A stretch of DNA of 64,000 nucleotides from Charina bottae (Eukaryota > Chordata > Lepidosauria > Squamata > Charinaidae). Within the stretch, counting starts at the first letter, position 1, and every line of letters starts with the position of its first letter. Where the stretch lies: contig JALMGJ010000003.1 in assembly GCA_023362775.1 (NCBI GenBank), forward strand, positions 78,660,355 through 78,724,354. Direction: 5' to 3'. The notes beneath the pieces are model-generated. The model was given only the letters and a program-made list of their open reading frames with translations. It ran no database searches and was not told the origin of the DNA. Shown piece after piece: positions 23,059 through 35,540 of the stretch. Position numbers and translations under genes: made by a program.

Positions 23059-26000
23059 AGTTAGTCCAGTACATTAAAATATATTGTTCCTCCATTCTTC
23101 TGCACACTGAAAAACAAATACTAGCATTTGTAGTTCAGCAGCACTCCAGGGAACAAGAGGTAAGAACATAGAAAAAGGTTCCTATTAGCCTTCTTAAAAA
23201 TATAAACAGCTGTCTAAGCTACAGGAGGCTTGGTTAAGAAGCTGATCAGTGAGTTAGTCAAATAAGTTTAGCATATTGGTCTCACATAGAACACTGTGTT
23301 ATCATATAAATGACCAGTTCCGAGTTGGAAACTACTCTGCAAAGACTAGTAATGTGGCATTACATGCCAATATGCTGTATGAAACTGCAAAATCTATATG
23401 GATGTTGGTTTCTGACATAACATTTGATGAAGGAAACTATTAACCTCCAATAGGCCATGACAGCTTTATTATGTATCATCTTTAGGGATTCAAGGCCCAA
23501 TTTCAAACAGAGAAAATCAACCTTCTATGATTTTCAAGCCGCAAAATGCTCAAGTCAATCATATCATAAGATGCTCCAGTGGCCACATATTTGTACCCAG
23601 AAAAACTGTATGAACTAACCCCTGTAATAGAGAAACTGCAGGCTAATATTAAAGTCATAAACAAGTCCTTACAGCTATCAAGGGGTGTAAAAGCAGTCTG
23701 GTGTAAACCCTTTTATTGCCTAAGCTCCATTTTTTGTGATGTTTTAGTGTCACTCTCTGCCCAAAAGCCTAAGTCTCCTGAAGCTTGACCAGAGACTAAT
23801 GCATTCCAATCATACTTGGAGAGGCAAGCTGTAGAAGGCTTCGGGACACTGCCTGGTCCCAAATCTCAAGCTGGAATTGGAGCTACTGTATGTTCCTCAA
23901 CAGAAGAATGGATGCCTCTATTTTATATTCTTACATTATATAAGAATATAAAAGCACCTCAAACAAAGCCACTGCTTTTGTTCCCCAAAACCCCAGGAAT
24001 CATCTGGAGGAGATCCGTAATTGTCTCCACTTCCACTGGTATGATATACTGAGAGCAAGGTGTGAAAATCACTTCCCATCCTGAGTTGCTGCAGATTCTG
24101 CTGCAACAAATACCCCTTGCCTGTCACTTCACACAAAAGAGAAAGTGGGGGAGGGGAAACTAAACTGGTGCGTTAGATGCCAGCTTTTCCAGAGCTGAAT
24201 AGAAGACAGAACTCCTGTCTCAAGTTCATCCTTGTTTTTTTTTTTAAAAATCAATTTGATATATTTGCTTTTTTTAGTTTTTAATTGTATTCTGTATATT
24301 GTGAAATTTTAATGCTTCCTTGGGTCCCCTGTATGAAAGAAAAGTACAAATTATTTATACTCTAAACAAACAAAAATAACCAGTATTTGGTAGTATTTTG
24401 ACTCTAAATATGATTGAGACTGGGAAGTATTTTGATATTGGAGAAAGCTGATGAAGTATTATACATATATAAACATAGTTAGATTACTTAAAATTACTTA
24501 TTGGATTTTTCTTTCATCCTGTACGGTTTCAATCGCCATTATTCTATGCTTCATTTGCTACAAGATTAATATTAATAATATAGAGAACAAAGGCTGTAGT
24601 GGTAAAACATAACAAAACTGGGGGGAAAGCCCTGAGTTCTTTAAGAAATTATGTTTTTTTTCTGGTAAAATTCTGGTAAAATGCACCAAAGTATAATAGT
24701 GCAATATGAGATGGAAAGATCTCTCCACAGCTTCAGGGCAAGCTATAAAACCTGTGTTTTAAGAAACTCACATACTGCTATTATGACTTACGTTATATTT
24801 GTTGGAATAAATATATTTGAGTGTATGTATGTGTAAACATCAGACATTATCAATAAACGGACTGATCAATAAATAACTGATAAAAATGCATTATTTAATA
24901 AATTAATCAGTAAAATGTCATATAGATACATAGACAATAAGGTTGTACAATGATCCAGATTCAAGAGAGGAAAAGGTATGTTTAATTTAAGGAGATGCTT
25001 ATTGGTGCTATGCAGGCACATACATGTGTCTGAATCACCTATTCCCCTTCCAATCTGGTTCATAGGTTAGCCAAAATAGATACTTCGGGTACACAGATAA
25101 GCCAAAAACAATGTGAGAAGAGGTCAAAGGTGAAAGGGAAAAAAAAGCCCTCTTAATAAGATTAAAAATAAAATAAAAAGTCCCTCTGTTATAAGATCAT
25201 GTCCCAAGCAATATTCATCTTAAGTTTGTTCGAGTCTGGTGTTGGTTATTTATTTCTATACTGTATAAAGCAGTGATGTAGAAAGACCTGAAGCACTGAT
25301 TCCCCTCTTGTAGATTCTCCATCTAAGCCAAATGAAAATTGACTGATACAGAGAGTTTTCTCTGTAGGACAATCAGTCAGGAATGAGGTCAGCAGGATTG
25401 CCCCATCCTCCTTATTCTGAAAACTCTAATTACTAAGCAAAGGGAGGGGGAGGGGAAATCTTACAGAGCGGGTCCATCCTGCCAAGCTGAACTCATCCTT
25501 CATCAGAGGATTGGTAACCACCTGCTGGGTTGAATGAAGGTATTTCCCTTCAGGTGAAGCAAAGGGAGGCACAAATATCAACTTTTCATCTCTTCCTGGG
25601 CCTTGAAGGTAGGAAAAACCAGCAAGGGTCCTCAGTAGCTTATGGAGGGCATAAATAAGTAATACCGGCCATGAAAAAAGGATAGTTAAGATTGAGTTGG
25701 GGAAAACAGTACAGATGAGACCATTTGTAGCATGCCAACAAGACTGTATAGCAAAAGCAAATGAACCATCTTACTTACCTGTTTCTTCTCTTGTGAGAAA
25801 TATGCAGGTAGTAGAAAATAGGGTATGAAAAATGAGTAGATAAGGGTCCAGAACAAATGGAACTGGGGGAAAGGGACTTGGTAACTTCTCTCACAATATC
25901 TTAGTTAATTGTACAGGTTGGTCATGTTCCTGCCTCATTAATGACTTATTTCAAACCTCCCAATAAATAAATAAAAATAAAATAAAATAAAATGAGAAAA

Positions 26001-26357
26001 AACTACAATATTCTTTCCTGTGTAGATTGATCTCTATGTAACCTTAACCCTAAGTGTAAATATTTCCTTGGCTTTTGTTCCTCTACACAATAGGAAATAA
26101 TAATTTTACTCTAGAATGGGAGATCTGGCCACATTTTAATTCTAGAATCCAGGATCCCCTTTTTTGTGTAATTTTTAAACAAACCAGCTTGATAGCCTCT
26201 CCCATCTTCTTATGGATTTCAGAATCTTTGTTGCCAAAACAAGCTTTCAGGCTAGCCAAGATCATTTTTTTATGCTATGAAAGCATCAGTATTGAGGAGA
26301 TGTGTCCATATTTCCAGATCAGAAAGAGCAAAAACATAAACACATAGAACTTTTTTT
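23059..26357. other. No gene recognised
   Basis: About 3.3 kb of AT-rich sequence with a short (AAATA)n tract near 25962-25994. Frames such as 23579-23788 and 26075-26347 have no recognisable homology. Confidence 0.5.
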
Positions 26358-26592
26358 TGCCGTGTATGTGCATGTGCCTTCAAGTCACTGCTGACTCCTG
26401 GCAACTGCCTAGACAAGTCCCTGCAGTTTTCTTGGCAAGATTTCAGTAATGATTTGCCCTTGCCTTTTTCCTAGGGCTGAGGGAGGGTGACTGGCCCAAG
26501 GTCACCCAGCTGGCTTTGTGCCTAAGGCAGGACTAGAACTCACACTCTCCCTGTTTCTAGTCTGTTGCCTTAACCACTATGCCAGACTGGCT
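26358..26592 (-). mobile_element. MIR-like-head SINE with BovB-derived tail
   Basis: On the minus strand the head contains TAGTGGTTAAGGCAACAGACTAG and GAGTTCTAGTCCTGCC (tRNA-like A and B boxes), then a core GCTGGGTGACCTTGGGCCAGTCAC. The tail contains GGCAAGGGCAAATCATTAC and TCTTGCCAAGAAAACT, resembling the BovB 5' UTR at 413-455, and ends CAGGAGTCAGCAGTGACTTGAA, resembling the BovB 3' end. The same head with an L2-type tail occurs at 34865-35216. This layout recalls ruminant Bov-tA, where BovB ends were fused to a tRNA. Confidence 0.75.
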
Positions 26593-28400
26593 CAAAACAT
26601 ATACTGGATCAATAGTAAAAAAAAAAAAAAAGTGGGGGGGAATGTGAGATTTAAGCAGTAAAAATTAAGTATACATTTGAAAGATGAAATCTGCCTCACT
26701 TTTTCTTTCTCTCTTGCACATAACATGGATATATGGAAAGAAAGAAAGCAACTCCACTGGTGACAAATATTTCTCGCAATTCTTTATCCTCCTTCCTAAA
26801 ACTCTTTGTGATTCACAATATTATTCAGAATACATATTTTGAGCTCTAAACTACTTTTTGATGGAATCAGAGTTAGGAAATTCTAACTCCTACAGGAATA
26901 CTTTGTCTTGATATTTCACAAAGAACATCATAAAAACAAATAAAGTATCCAGATTATAGTGAACAAAATTCTTAATACACTAATTTTCACACTGGGTTAT
27001 AAACGTATGAAGAGTTCTTGAGTGAAAAAGCCTGGAACAATGAACATGGCTGCCCCCCAAAGTTTCATCCCTACTGAGCAGGTTAAGGAAGTCTTTCTTG
27101 AATTCTATGGCACCTCCAGGCCAGGGAGGTTACTCTGACCATACATAAACAGAGTATGCACTTAACAGGTCCAAATCATCTCAAATTTAATAATGAAATC
27201 ATTATGAAGAGCAAAAGTATGAAAACAATGGTTATTTAAAAATCCACATTCATTATTGCTGACATCTAGGCTAAACACCTTCCATTAATTACTATCTCAA
27301 ATTTCTTGTAACGAATGCACAGTCAATTAATTTGTTGTTCTCTTCTAAGAGAATTTTAGATATTTTATAAAATGTTGAAGGAAAAATAAATAAGAAACGA
27401 AAACTCTTTCAGAAGTTTTTCCCAATCTTCAAAAGGGACAGACTACAAAATATATCTCAAATGTCTTAAAACATAATAATCATATTACTGAGTATAATTT
27501 CCAAACCATTTCCAATGACATCCTAGTAATTTATAGAAATTTATATGACCAGAGAATTCATAACTTGTCCATTTACCCTTTGGGTTATAGACAAATGGTG
27601 TCATTTTCTAAAATGATTTCCATTGTGTTGTTTTAGCACTTTTTTTTTTGGTCTGTCATTCTGCCCATTTCTATATATCAGCTCATTTAGCTGTCAAAAA
27701 CAATTTACAAACCTGACTACCATTGTGAAGTATGAACCTTCTTCTGATATCCATGCAGAAAATGGAGCATTGCAGTAGGTGGCCACATCACAGCATCTGC
27801 TAGGAAATCAAGACTGCTGGATGCTCGATTACACTGTGCAAGAGATGAATGTGGTAGGAAAAAAATATATCCAGAGAAAATGTCTGGAGAAAGTAAAATT
27901 GCATCTGAGAAATAAAAGGACTGAAGTGGTGTTTGTATACAAACCCAGGTGCCTTTTCAATACTATATATGTTAGTTTTGAAAAAAAAATAAAGAATGCA
28001 GAAAGCACATACTTCTGTTATAAATCACATGGGAATCCTGGAGATGGTTGTGTTTCAGATGGTTTTATTTATTAAAATAAATTTGACAGAATTTATTTGA
28101 TTTGACAGAAAATCACATTATCCTTCTACACCCACACAACCCAACCTCTACTAATGTAATTACATCGGTACAAGAAGGGTCTATAATCTGATTTTTCAGA
28201 TCCACTAATATCAACCTGTGAGAAGAACTGCCTTAGGAATAAGATTAATATTATAAAGGTTGGTACATCCATGCCTTAAAACAAAATAATGTTTAACAAT
28301 AAAATTGCCACAGGCACAAAATGCTATTCGTATTCTATTTCCCTTAGATGTTGTAGCTAAGGACTAGCTAACGTACAGAAAATCATTTGGGGCAACATAA

Positions 28401-28402
<2 letters not shown>
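26593..28402. other. No gene recognised
   Basis: AT-rich, with an A15 tract near 26619 and several A/T homopolymers; no supported genes. Confidence 0.5.
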
Positions 28403-28403
<1 letters not shown>

Positions 28404-28478
<75 letters not shown>

Positions 28479-28484
28479 TGTGTA
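28404..28484 (+). repeat. (GT)n microsatellite with interruptions
   Basis: About 80 bp of GT repeats broken by three TATG interruptions. Confidence 0.98.
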
Positions 28485-28631
28485 TAAAAATCTAAATTTT
28501 AGGAATGATTGCTAAAAGCAACTTCCTATCCAATCTTCCTTTTCATACAGAAACCTTCTAACTTAGATCAATATACAGCAAGTGTGGGAGAGGCAAGTTA
28601 TTCACTTGGTTGCAGATGATCACAATATAAA

Positions 28632-28755
28632 AGGTAAAGGTTTCCCCTGCACAGTCGTGTCCGACTCTAGGGACTGGCGCTCATCTCCGTTTGTTAGCTG
28701 AAGAGCCAGCGCTGTCTGAAGATGCTTCCGCGGTCATGTGGTCATGATGCGTGCA
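28632..28755 (-). mobile_element. 5'-truncated Sauria-type SINE
   Basis: Only the 3' half is present on the minus strand: the GAAGAGCCAGCGCTG-equivalent region to GAGTCGGACACGACTGTGC and the tail. The tRNA head is missing. Confidence 0.88.
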
Positions 28756-28759
28756 GAAT

Positions 28760-29723
28760 ATATCTGCATGCAAATCAACACAACAGTGCTTGGGCAGGTA
28801 CTGGAAATACCATGTGGCAATGTGTTCCATTGTCTAATATTTTAAAACTCCTTAATGATTGTGTAGTCTAAAACTAGCAAACAAAATAGCTACATCTGCA
28901 TCTGGTATGTTGCAAAATTCTTTTTATCACCTGACAGGATTATACCAAGTTCTTTCTAGGTGAGTTAATCATTCTTAGGGGCTCTTCTATTAACATATTG
29001 TTGAAAGAAAACACTGTGTTTCAGTTTTCTGTTTGGCATGGGATAGTTGAATTAATAATATCAATGTTGCTTTGCCAATTTGTCCTTCTGGCGATATACA
29101 TGCTTCCGTATTGGCCACTGTAGAATCTCCAAGGTTATTCAGCCTTCATAAAACCAGCTGTGTGCTGAAGCCCCCACATGCTGTGCAACACACACCATTA
29201 ATTAATGATTTCATTATAGAGATTGACTGAAATTGAAGCCAGAAACAAATAGCTTTGTGTTTTAGAACAAACCACGCTGTGTTTCGATGAGCTATAAGGG
29301 TAACTGAACAATGGGAGGCTGGTAAACTCAGTTTAGTTCAAATACTTATGATAAAATATCAGCACTGTAAAATAAGTGGCCTCCCCACTGAAACAATTCA
29401 GATCTCTCCAGATGATAGAATGGTTTGCAAACTGCAAACTTAGCCTTTTAGCAAAATCTTTTTGGTAATTTCATGGCAGTGCTCTGAGATGCACTTCATT
29501 ATGGAAGTCGAGTGTTCACTGTATTCTAAAAAAAGAAGGTACAAAAGAAAGGTATAAAGAAATGAAGTGGAGAGCTAAACCTGCTGAAACTGTGTCATCC
29601 TTATGGTGTGCATAGTCAACTCAGCAGATATCAGTAAGAGATGTAGAGAACCTTAGATACCACTTAAAAGAACACATGCATTTAGGGAGAGGTATACATT
29701 GTAGACTACACAGTTTCATCAAT
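28760..29723. other. No gene recognised
   Basis: AT-rich sequence; no supported features. A short (AAT)n tract follows at 29725-29744. Confidence 0.5.
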
Positions 29724-29788
29724 TAATAATAATAATAATAATAAATCCAATGTTGACAAGAATAATCATCCCACTATATATATTAAGA

Positions 29789-30018
29789 CAGTGCTTTCCA
29801 AACCGCTGCCGTTGGCGACACACAGCGGTGGCGGCCTCGTGTTTTCCGCTAAAGCACGGAAGCAGTGATGGTGTGCCACTGCTGTCATTGCCGCCGCCGC
29901 CGTGCACCGCGCCCCCGCGCTGCCGCTGTGCACATCCACTTCCTGGTTGTGTCGCAACAAAATAAACTGTGTGTTGCGACACACTAAAGTGTTGCGACAC
30001 ACAGTTTGGAAAGCTATG
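29789..30018 (+). mobile_element. hAT MITE with perfect 8-bp TSD
   Basis: A 230-bp element with terminal inverted repeats CAGTGCTTTCCAAAC / GTTTGGAAAGCTATG, flanked by identical 8-bp duplications TATTAAGA (29781-29788 and 30019-30026). The interior is strongly GC- and CpG-rich (CCGCCGCCGCCG near 29891). The right end holds two copies of TGTTGCGACACAC, probably subterminal transposase-binding repeats. No transposase is encoded. Termini relate it to the elements at 18351 and 57672. Confidence 0.92.
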
Positions 30019-30365
30019 TATTAAGAGGTTAGTTAACAATGTAAGTATACTTTGATTTTTTATTGTTGGTTTCTAGTTTTGGTTTAATTTTCTGCATGCT
30101 TTTACAATAAACTGATTTTTCATTTAAGAATCTTTCTAATAGCTCAGTCCATAATGCACTCAGCTATAAATTGAAGACAAATGTTATGTCTGTAGAAACT
30201 TTTTAGCCACTCAGAAGTTCCCCACAGTCTTCCCAACATGAAATAAAATTAAATACTCATTCTATTTCTACCAGTCCTTTATTTCAAGCAAGGCTCCCTG
30301 TACAATTTATTGCAGTTGGAAGAAAAAAAGAAATTATACTCAAGAAACTGTCGCTGGACTCCACC

Positions 30366-32189
30366 ATGCTGGACAATTTTCGTCCAGTCTCTCACCTCCC
30401 CTTTTTAGGGAAGGTGGTTGAGAAAGTGGTGGCATTGCAACTCCAGAGGATTCTGGATGAAACGGATAATCTAGACCCCTTCCAATCAGGTTTCAGGCCC
30501 GGATACAGGATGGAAACAGCATTGGTCGCACTTCTGGATTATCTCTGGCAGGAGCGGGATAGGGTCAGTGCATCCATCCTTGCTCTTCTTGACCTCTCAG
30601 TGGCTTTTGATACCATCGACCATGGTATCCTTTTGGGGCGGCTCAGGGAGTTGGGGGTGGGTGGCGCAGTTTTGTGCTGGTTCACCTCCTTCTTTCAGGG
30701 CCGGTCCCAATCGGTGTTGATAGGGAGTGAGAGATCCGGTCCGCAGCCCCTCCTTTGTGGGGTGCTGCAGAGTTTGGTACTCTCCCTGCTCCTTTTTAAC
30801 ATCTACATGAAACCACTGGGTGAGATCATCTGTCACCATGGGATGAGGTATCATCAATATGCAGATGATACTCAACTATACATCTCCGTCCCGGGTGATG
30901 TAAGTGATGCTGTGTCTACCCTCTCTTGGTGCCTGGAGGCTGTATGGGTCTGGATGGGGAACAACAGGCTTCAGCTGAACCCTGGTAAGATGGAGTGGCT
31001 GTGGGTTGGGGGCTCTGTATCCAGGAACTTACCATCTCTGATTCTGTATGTGGTTGCACTGCCCCAGACAGACCCAGTGCGGAATCTGGGGGTCCTCCTG
31101 GACTTACGACTCCTGGTCAAAGAGCAGGTAGCAGTCGTGGCCAGGAAGGCTTTTGCTCAACTTTGTGTTGTGCGCCGGTCAGGCAGGTCAGAATCATACA
31201 GTTCTCTATACCATACTTGCCGCTCTTATGCCTACTAGGCCTGTGGCCTGCTCTATCACTCGCTACATCTAATCAAAACCAATCAACCATAATCAACACC
31301 TGTCTTTTGCAACAGCAGATATCCTCTTGCCTAAATGTTCTTACCAACATCCTGACCTTTGTAACAGAACGCCGTGGACCTTGAAGAAGTTCCCTAAAAT
31401 GCTACAGATGGTGTAAGATAACTTCCCCTTTTTGTTATCCTGTTTTGATGTTCTAAGTATAAACTGCTGAGCCTGTGACATCTAAAATGACAACTGCTGA
31501 TCTTGTGATATCCTGAGTGTATTGATTGCAAAACATATAAAAGATAGACTCCGGGTGTGACCCGGGGTTCAGACTTTGCCAAGCTATTACTCTGAACCTT
31601 GCTAGCAATAAACCTGTGTTCTCTAACCTTGCTGGTCTCGTCTCCTGTCATTTGGGAAGGTGAGTTTTCCCGCTACACTAATCATTTCCCATATAGACTA
31701 CTGCAATGCACTTTACATGGGGCTACCCTTGAACAGTATCCGGAAGCTACATTGGTTCAGAATGCAGCCGCGCAAGCAGTCTTGGGTGCCCCAAGGATGG
31801 CGCACCTAACACCTTTGTTGTGTGAGCTGCATTGGGTGCCAGTTTGCTTCCGGGTCCAATTCAAGGTGTTGGTTATCACCTTTAAAGCCCTACATGGCAT
31901 GGGTCCAGGTTACCTGAGGGACCGTCTCATCCCCATTACATCGATCCACCCCACCCGCTCACACAGAGAGGGCATGTTATGGACCCCATCCATGAGAGAC
32001 TGTTGATTGACGGGGTCCAGAAAGTGGGCCTTCTCTGCCATGGCCCACGCCCTGTGGAACACTCTTCCCCCAGAGGTGAGACAAGCCCCCTCTCTCCTGG
32101 CCTTCCAGAAAGGGTTAAAGACCTGGCTCTGCCATCTAGCTTGGGGCGGGAAGGGGGGTAGTCAGTCCTGGGGGTGGCTAGTGCCTTAA
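30366..32189 (+). pseudogene. L2 reverse transcriptase, partial and interrupted
   Basis: The first 280 or so codons (30366 to about 31200) are open and include NFRPVSHLPFLGKVVEKVV, FQSGFRPGY, motif A LALLDLSVAFDTIDH (catalytic Asp kept), motif B degenerated to GVLQSLVLSLLLFN, and motif C YADDTQLY (near 30858). Coding similarity stops near 31195, the LTR-like block intervenes, and coding resumes near 31678 with HIDYCNALYMG. After frameshifts it ends with ALWNTLPPEVRQAPSLLAF and LKTWLCHLAW (to about 32150). The N-terminal endonuclease domain is absent through 5' truncation. Not functional. Confidence 0.88.
31242..31677 (+). mobile_element. LTR-like insertion inside the L2 element
   Basis: Features of a retroviral-type LTR in order: a candidate start TGTGGC (31242), a TATA box ATATAAAA (31535-31542), a polyadenylation signal AATAAA (31607-31612), then a U5-like segment ending CCCGCTACA (31677). 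TGTGGC and GCTACA form short inverted ends. The right edge is sharp because L2 code resumes at 31678. The left edge is uncertain, since no clean TSD was found and about 45 bp before it match neither L2 nor a clear LTR. No internal genes are seen. Confidence 0.6.
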
Positions 32190-32323
32190 AGTGATTCCCC
32201 TGTATTAATGAATCTAAATCAGAACTTTTAATACTGCCATCTTGGATGCTATTCTATATTTTATATTTTTAGGTAAGATATTTTGTTTTTATGTATTTTA
32301 ATCCTTGTTAGCTTTATTGTAAA

Positions 32324-32358
32324 CCGCCCAGAGTCCCTCTTTTGAGGGAGGTGGGCGG
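32324..32358 (+). other. L2 3'-terminal hairpin
   Basis: CCGCCC (32324-32329) pairs with GGGCGG (32353-32358) and TCCCTC (32334-32339) with GAGGGA (32344-32349). Equivalent hairpins lie at 6595-6630 (minus), 7084-7118, 7915-7951 and 34890-34924 (minus). Probably the 3' structure bound by the L2 RT during target-primed reverse transcription. Confidence 0.75.
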
Positions 32359-32390
32359 TGACGAAATTTGATAAATAAAAATAATAAATA

Positions 32391-34384
32391 CAGTACTGGA
32401 TATCTAACAGTGACAGAATGAAATGTTTCCATATGTGTGACTTTCACCTTAGTACAATGTTCATTGCCTCAAAAACAGTACTGTATGTCCTTTAGAGCAT
32501 CCAACCTTAAACACCATTCTCCTAAGATCAAAGGGTAACAGGATGCTAGCTGACTCTCCCCAACCCCTAGTTGTGCCTACCAATAATTTATGCAAAACAG
32601 GCGTATTTGTTATCTTTACTCTTCTCTTAAAATATTTTAATTTAGTTTTACTGTTCCTAAATAAAGCAGTGCAGGTAAACAGAACTAGCTCACAGTATTT
32701 TGTCACCCTAGGTGAGATTGCATTTCAAATAATCTAAACGTTTTGGGAATGGCAGAGCTGCAGAGAGGATGAGAGATCCAAGATAAAGCTCTATATAAAA
32801 ATTCAGACTGTAACTCATGGGCCTTTTCTTGTTCAGACAGAAAATAAGGTGGAATTTAACACAACAAGGTATGCCCACGTCCCCCAACTTAATTATTTTG
32901 GTGTACCTTATATCTTGATCCTGCACATGATTACTTAGAAACAAATCAGACTGAATTCAGTTAAACTTACTGTCAGTTCAATGGAGCTATCTCAGTTAAA
33001 TGCTTGACTATTTTGTGGGGGTTGTTTTGTTTGTTTTTGGGTGTTTTATCTAAGAGACTGCAACCAGGTTTTCCAAAGAAATTACAGAGGATTACAGCCA
33101 TACAATATAGTACTATACATCTCTCAGCAATAAATCCACTAAAATCAATGGTGCTTACTGTTTAAAACATTTGTATACTGAATCATAGCCTCTCTCTCCA
33201 GAAAAGTTTACTACACCCTTCTTGCTTTATGCATTTGAATTAAACTGTTATGAACTGGAGAAATTAGAAAGCTGTTTCATATTGTTTCTTGATATGTCTG
33301 CCTCAAAGCTCACAAGCACTGAGCTGTAGTCTCACACTTTAGGTCCACTCAGATTCAGATAATTCAGAATGGCATTGGCAGCATCAATACATTTTCAGTT
33401 GCTATTGTAACCCCAAACACTAGGATTTCATTGTACCAACAGGCACAGCAGATCACACCTGTGTCAGTCTTGTCTTTTCTTCTTCTATTGCCACAATTTC
33501 TTTCCAAGCAATTGGACAGTAGACCAAAACCCATCCCTGACTTCAATCTTAACTTGCTTCAGTATACTTCTCCCATGAAATCTGCTTGTCTTTGTCTCAT
33601 CCTATTTTATCAGCTCTCTTAGTAATCAGCTTCAGAAATAATTTGCTGTTGCCTTCTCTGATGTTTCCCTCTTTTGTGCATATCAAAATGACAAAGCAAT
33701 CAGATCCTCAAAGTCCAATTGAAAAATAATTGGAAATCCAAAGTGGCCCTAAATTTTATTTTGTAAATAAAGCACATTCAATTACAGAATATACAAGTGT
33801 GCAACATTAAGATTAGTCAGCATTTTAAAAAACAAAAATGTATTCAATGTTCAAAGTCTTCATTTAAATGGAAAGGACAACATGCATTTATTGGGCCAGG
33901 CAAGAGATGAAGAGAATACAAAACAATGAAAACTTCACATCCTTTCAACAAAATAAAATGCTTTTATTCTACCTGCATTTGTATCCTGTCCACCACATGC
34001 GGTTTTATTTTGTTTTATGTAGATCTGATGAATCACAATATTTTGCAATATATCCCATCTAGGTACCACTAATTTTATCTCTATTATGCTCCCTTCATTA
34101 GGAAATGTGGATGCCAACAATTGCTTACACACACATACACACTCAGGGGAGCAGGCAACGGAAAGAAATAAACAAGATGGCTTGCTTATATGCTCAGTCT
34201 ATTAAGAACATGGCACTTTTAGCTTAGAAGTTAGCTGATCAACAATATTGAGCAAGCAAAACAGGTTTTCTTCCCCCAATACATCAGAAGTACCACCAGT
34301 TCAAGAGTCTAGTATGCTTATAAGCATCTCTTAGCAGGACCAAGTTTGTGAAAGAACTGACCCAGCCCAGTGAAGACAGGCTAA
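32391..34384. other. No gene recognised
   Basis: AT-rich unique sequence. A short near-palindrome around 33130-33165 (AAATCCACTAAAATCAATGG) resembles a common reptile repeat but is too degenerate to classify. Confidence 0.5.
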
Positions 34385-35540
34385 TTGATTTTTTCCCTTC
34401 CTACCGAATATAAGAACACTCCTAGTTGATCAGTTCCCAGATCACAGGATTGTCTAATCTAGCACTCTGTTCTCACCATGTCCAAACAGATTCATAAAGG
34501 AATCTAACAAACAGAATATGTGCAATAGCCCTCTCTTTCTATTGTCCCTCTATTATTGGAGGGAATACAGTATATACGTAGCTATCAAGTCCAATAAACA
34601 TTGATATATGAATTGCCCATGTATTTAGCTAATTTTCTTTTAAAGTCATTTAAGCTGGTGACCAACATCTAATCTGATTATATACCGTGTGAAAGTGTAC
34701 TTCTTTCTACCTGATTTGATCTCAAGTTGTGAGTGTGTGTATGTGTGTGTGTAAGGAAGAGTGAGTGAGAGAGCTTCTTATCAGTTGTCTCTACACCTTG
34801 CATAATTTTATATGCTTCTATGCCCCCTTTTTGTCATCTGTTTTCTGAGCTAAAAAAATAATTTAATTTAAATTAATTATTTTTTTATCCCGCCTTTATT
34901 ATTTTTATAAATAACTCAAGGCGGCGAACATACCTAATACTCCTTCTTCCTCCTATTTTCCCCACAACAACAACCCTGTGAGGTGAGGTGGGCTGAGAGA
35001 GTGAGTGACTAGCCCAAGGTCACCCAGCCGGCTTTCATGCCTAAAGTGGGATTAGAACTCTCAGTCTCCTGGTTTCCCATTGGCTCCTTCCTTGGGCTGA
35101 GAGTGAGTGAGTGACTGGCCCAAGGTCACCCAGCCGGCTTTCATGCCTAAGGCGGGACTTGAACTCTCAATCTCCTGGTTTCTAGCCCGTTGCCTTAACC
35201 ACTGGACCAAACTGCAAAGAGGCATTTCTTCAACTCCTCAATCATTTCTATTAATTCTTTCTGTACCTTTTCCAAATCTACAATATCCTCTTTGGGGTGC
35301 AATGACTAGCACTAGACACAGTATTTATCTCATGTGTGATTGTACCATAAACTTTCAAGCATGAAAATATTAAAATATTCAGAGTTTTATTTCTGATCTC
35401 TTCTCTAACAATTTTCACATTTTTTTCAAAGCAGCAATATACTGAACTGATACTTTCATTGAATTTTCTAAAGCAATTACAAGACTCCTTCCCTAGTTAG
35501 TCATTACCAGCTCAAACCCCATCAGTATATAAATGAACTT
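34385..35540 (-). mobile_element. Ancient CR1/L3-like LINE relic with nested SINE
   Basis: On the plus strand, blocks appear in the order expected for the antisense of a CR1/L3 C-terminus and 3' UTR. They are GTCTAATCTAGCACTCTGTTCTCAC, TTTTAAAGTCATTTAAGCTGGTGACCA, GTGTGAAAGTGTACTTCTTTCTA, TTGCATAATTTTATATGCTTCTATG, then after the SINE TACCTTTTCCAAATCTACAATATCC and CACAGTATTTATCTCATGTGTG, and near 35510 ACCCCATCAGTATATAAATGAA. The MIR-like-head SINE at 34865-35216 is inserted in it. Decay shows an old insertion. Confidence 0.65.
34865..35216 (-). mobile_element. MIR-like-head SINE with L2-type tail, head region duplicated
   Basis: On the minus strand the head (GGTTAAGGCAACGGGCTAG, GAGTTCAAGTCCCGCC, GCTGGGTGACCTTGGGCCAGTCAC) leads to a body CACAGGGTTGTTGTTGTGG and the L2-type hairpin CCGCCTT...AAGGCGG (plus-strand 34890-34924) with an A/T-rich tail. 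The segment from GGTCACCCAGCCGGCTTTCATGCC through CTCCTGGTTTC occurs twice, at about 35017-35080 and 35122-35184, so the head is tandemly duplicated or two SINEs are nested. Confidence 0.75.

Larger units (their letters stand above)
30336..32390 (+). mobile_element. 5'-truncated L2-clade LINE carrying an LTR insertion
   Basis: The RT half and 3' UTR of an L2 LINE, starting within the SLDSTMLDNFRPVS block and running to an (AAATA)n tail. The 3' UTR ends in a strong hairpin (32324-32358). The coding part is interrupted by LTR-like sequence at about 31242-31677, after which L2 code resumes with ISHIDYCNALYMG-type sequence. FQSGFRPGY and YADDTQLYISVPG place it in the L2 rather than the typical CR1 clade. 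Confidence 0.9.

Noticed and set aside
29750..30039. Overlapping GC-rich frames on both strands
   Set aside because: Entirely within the hAT MITE and its flanks; no transposase motif.
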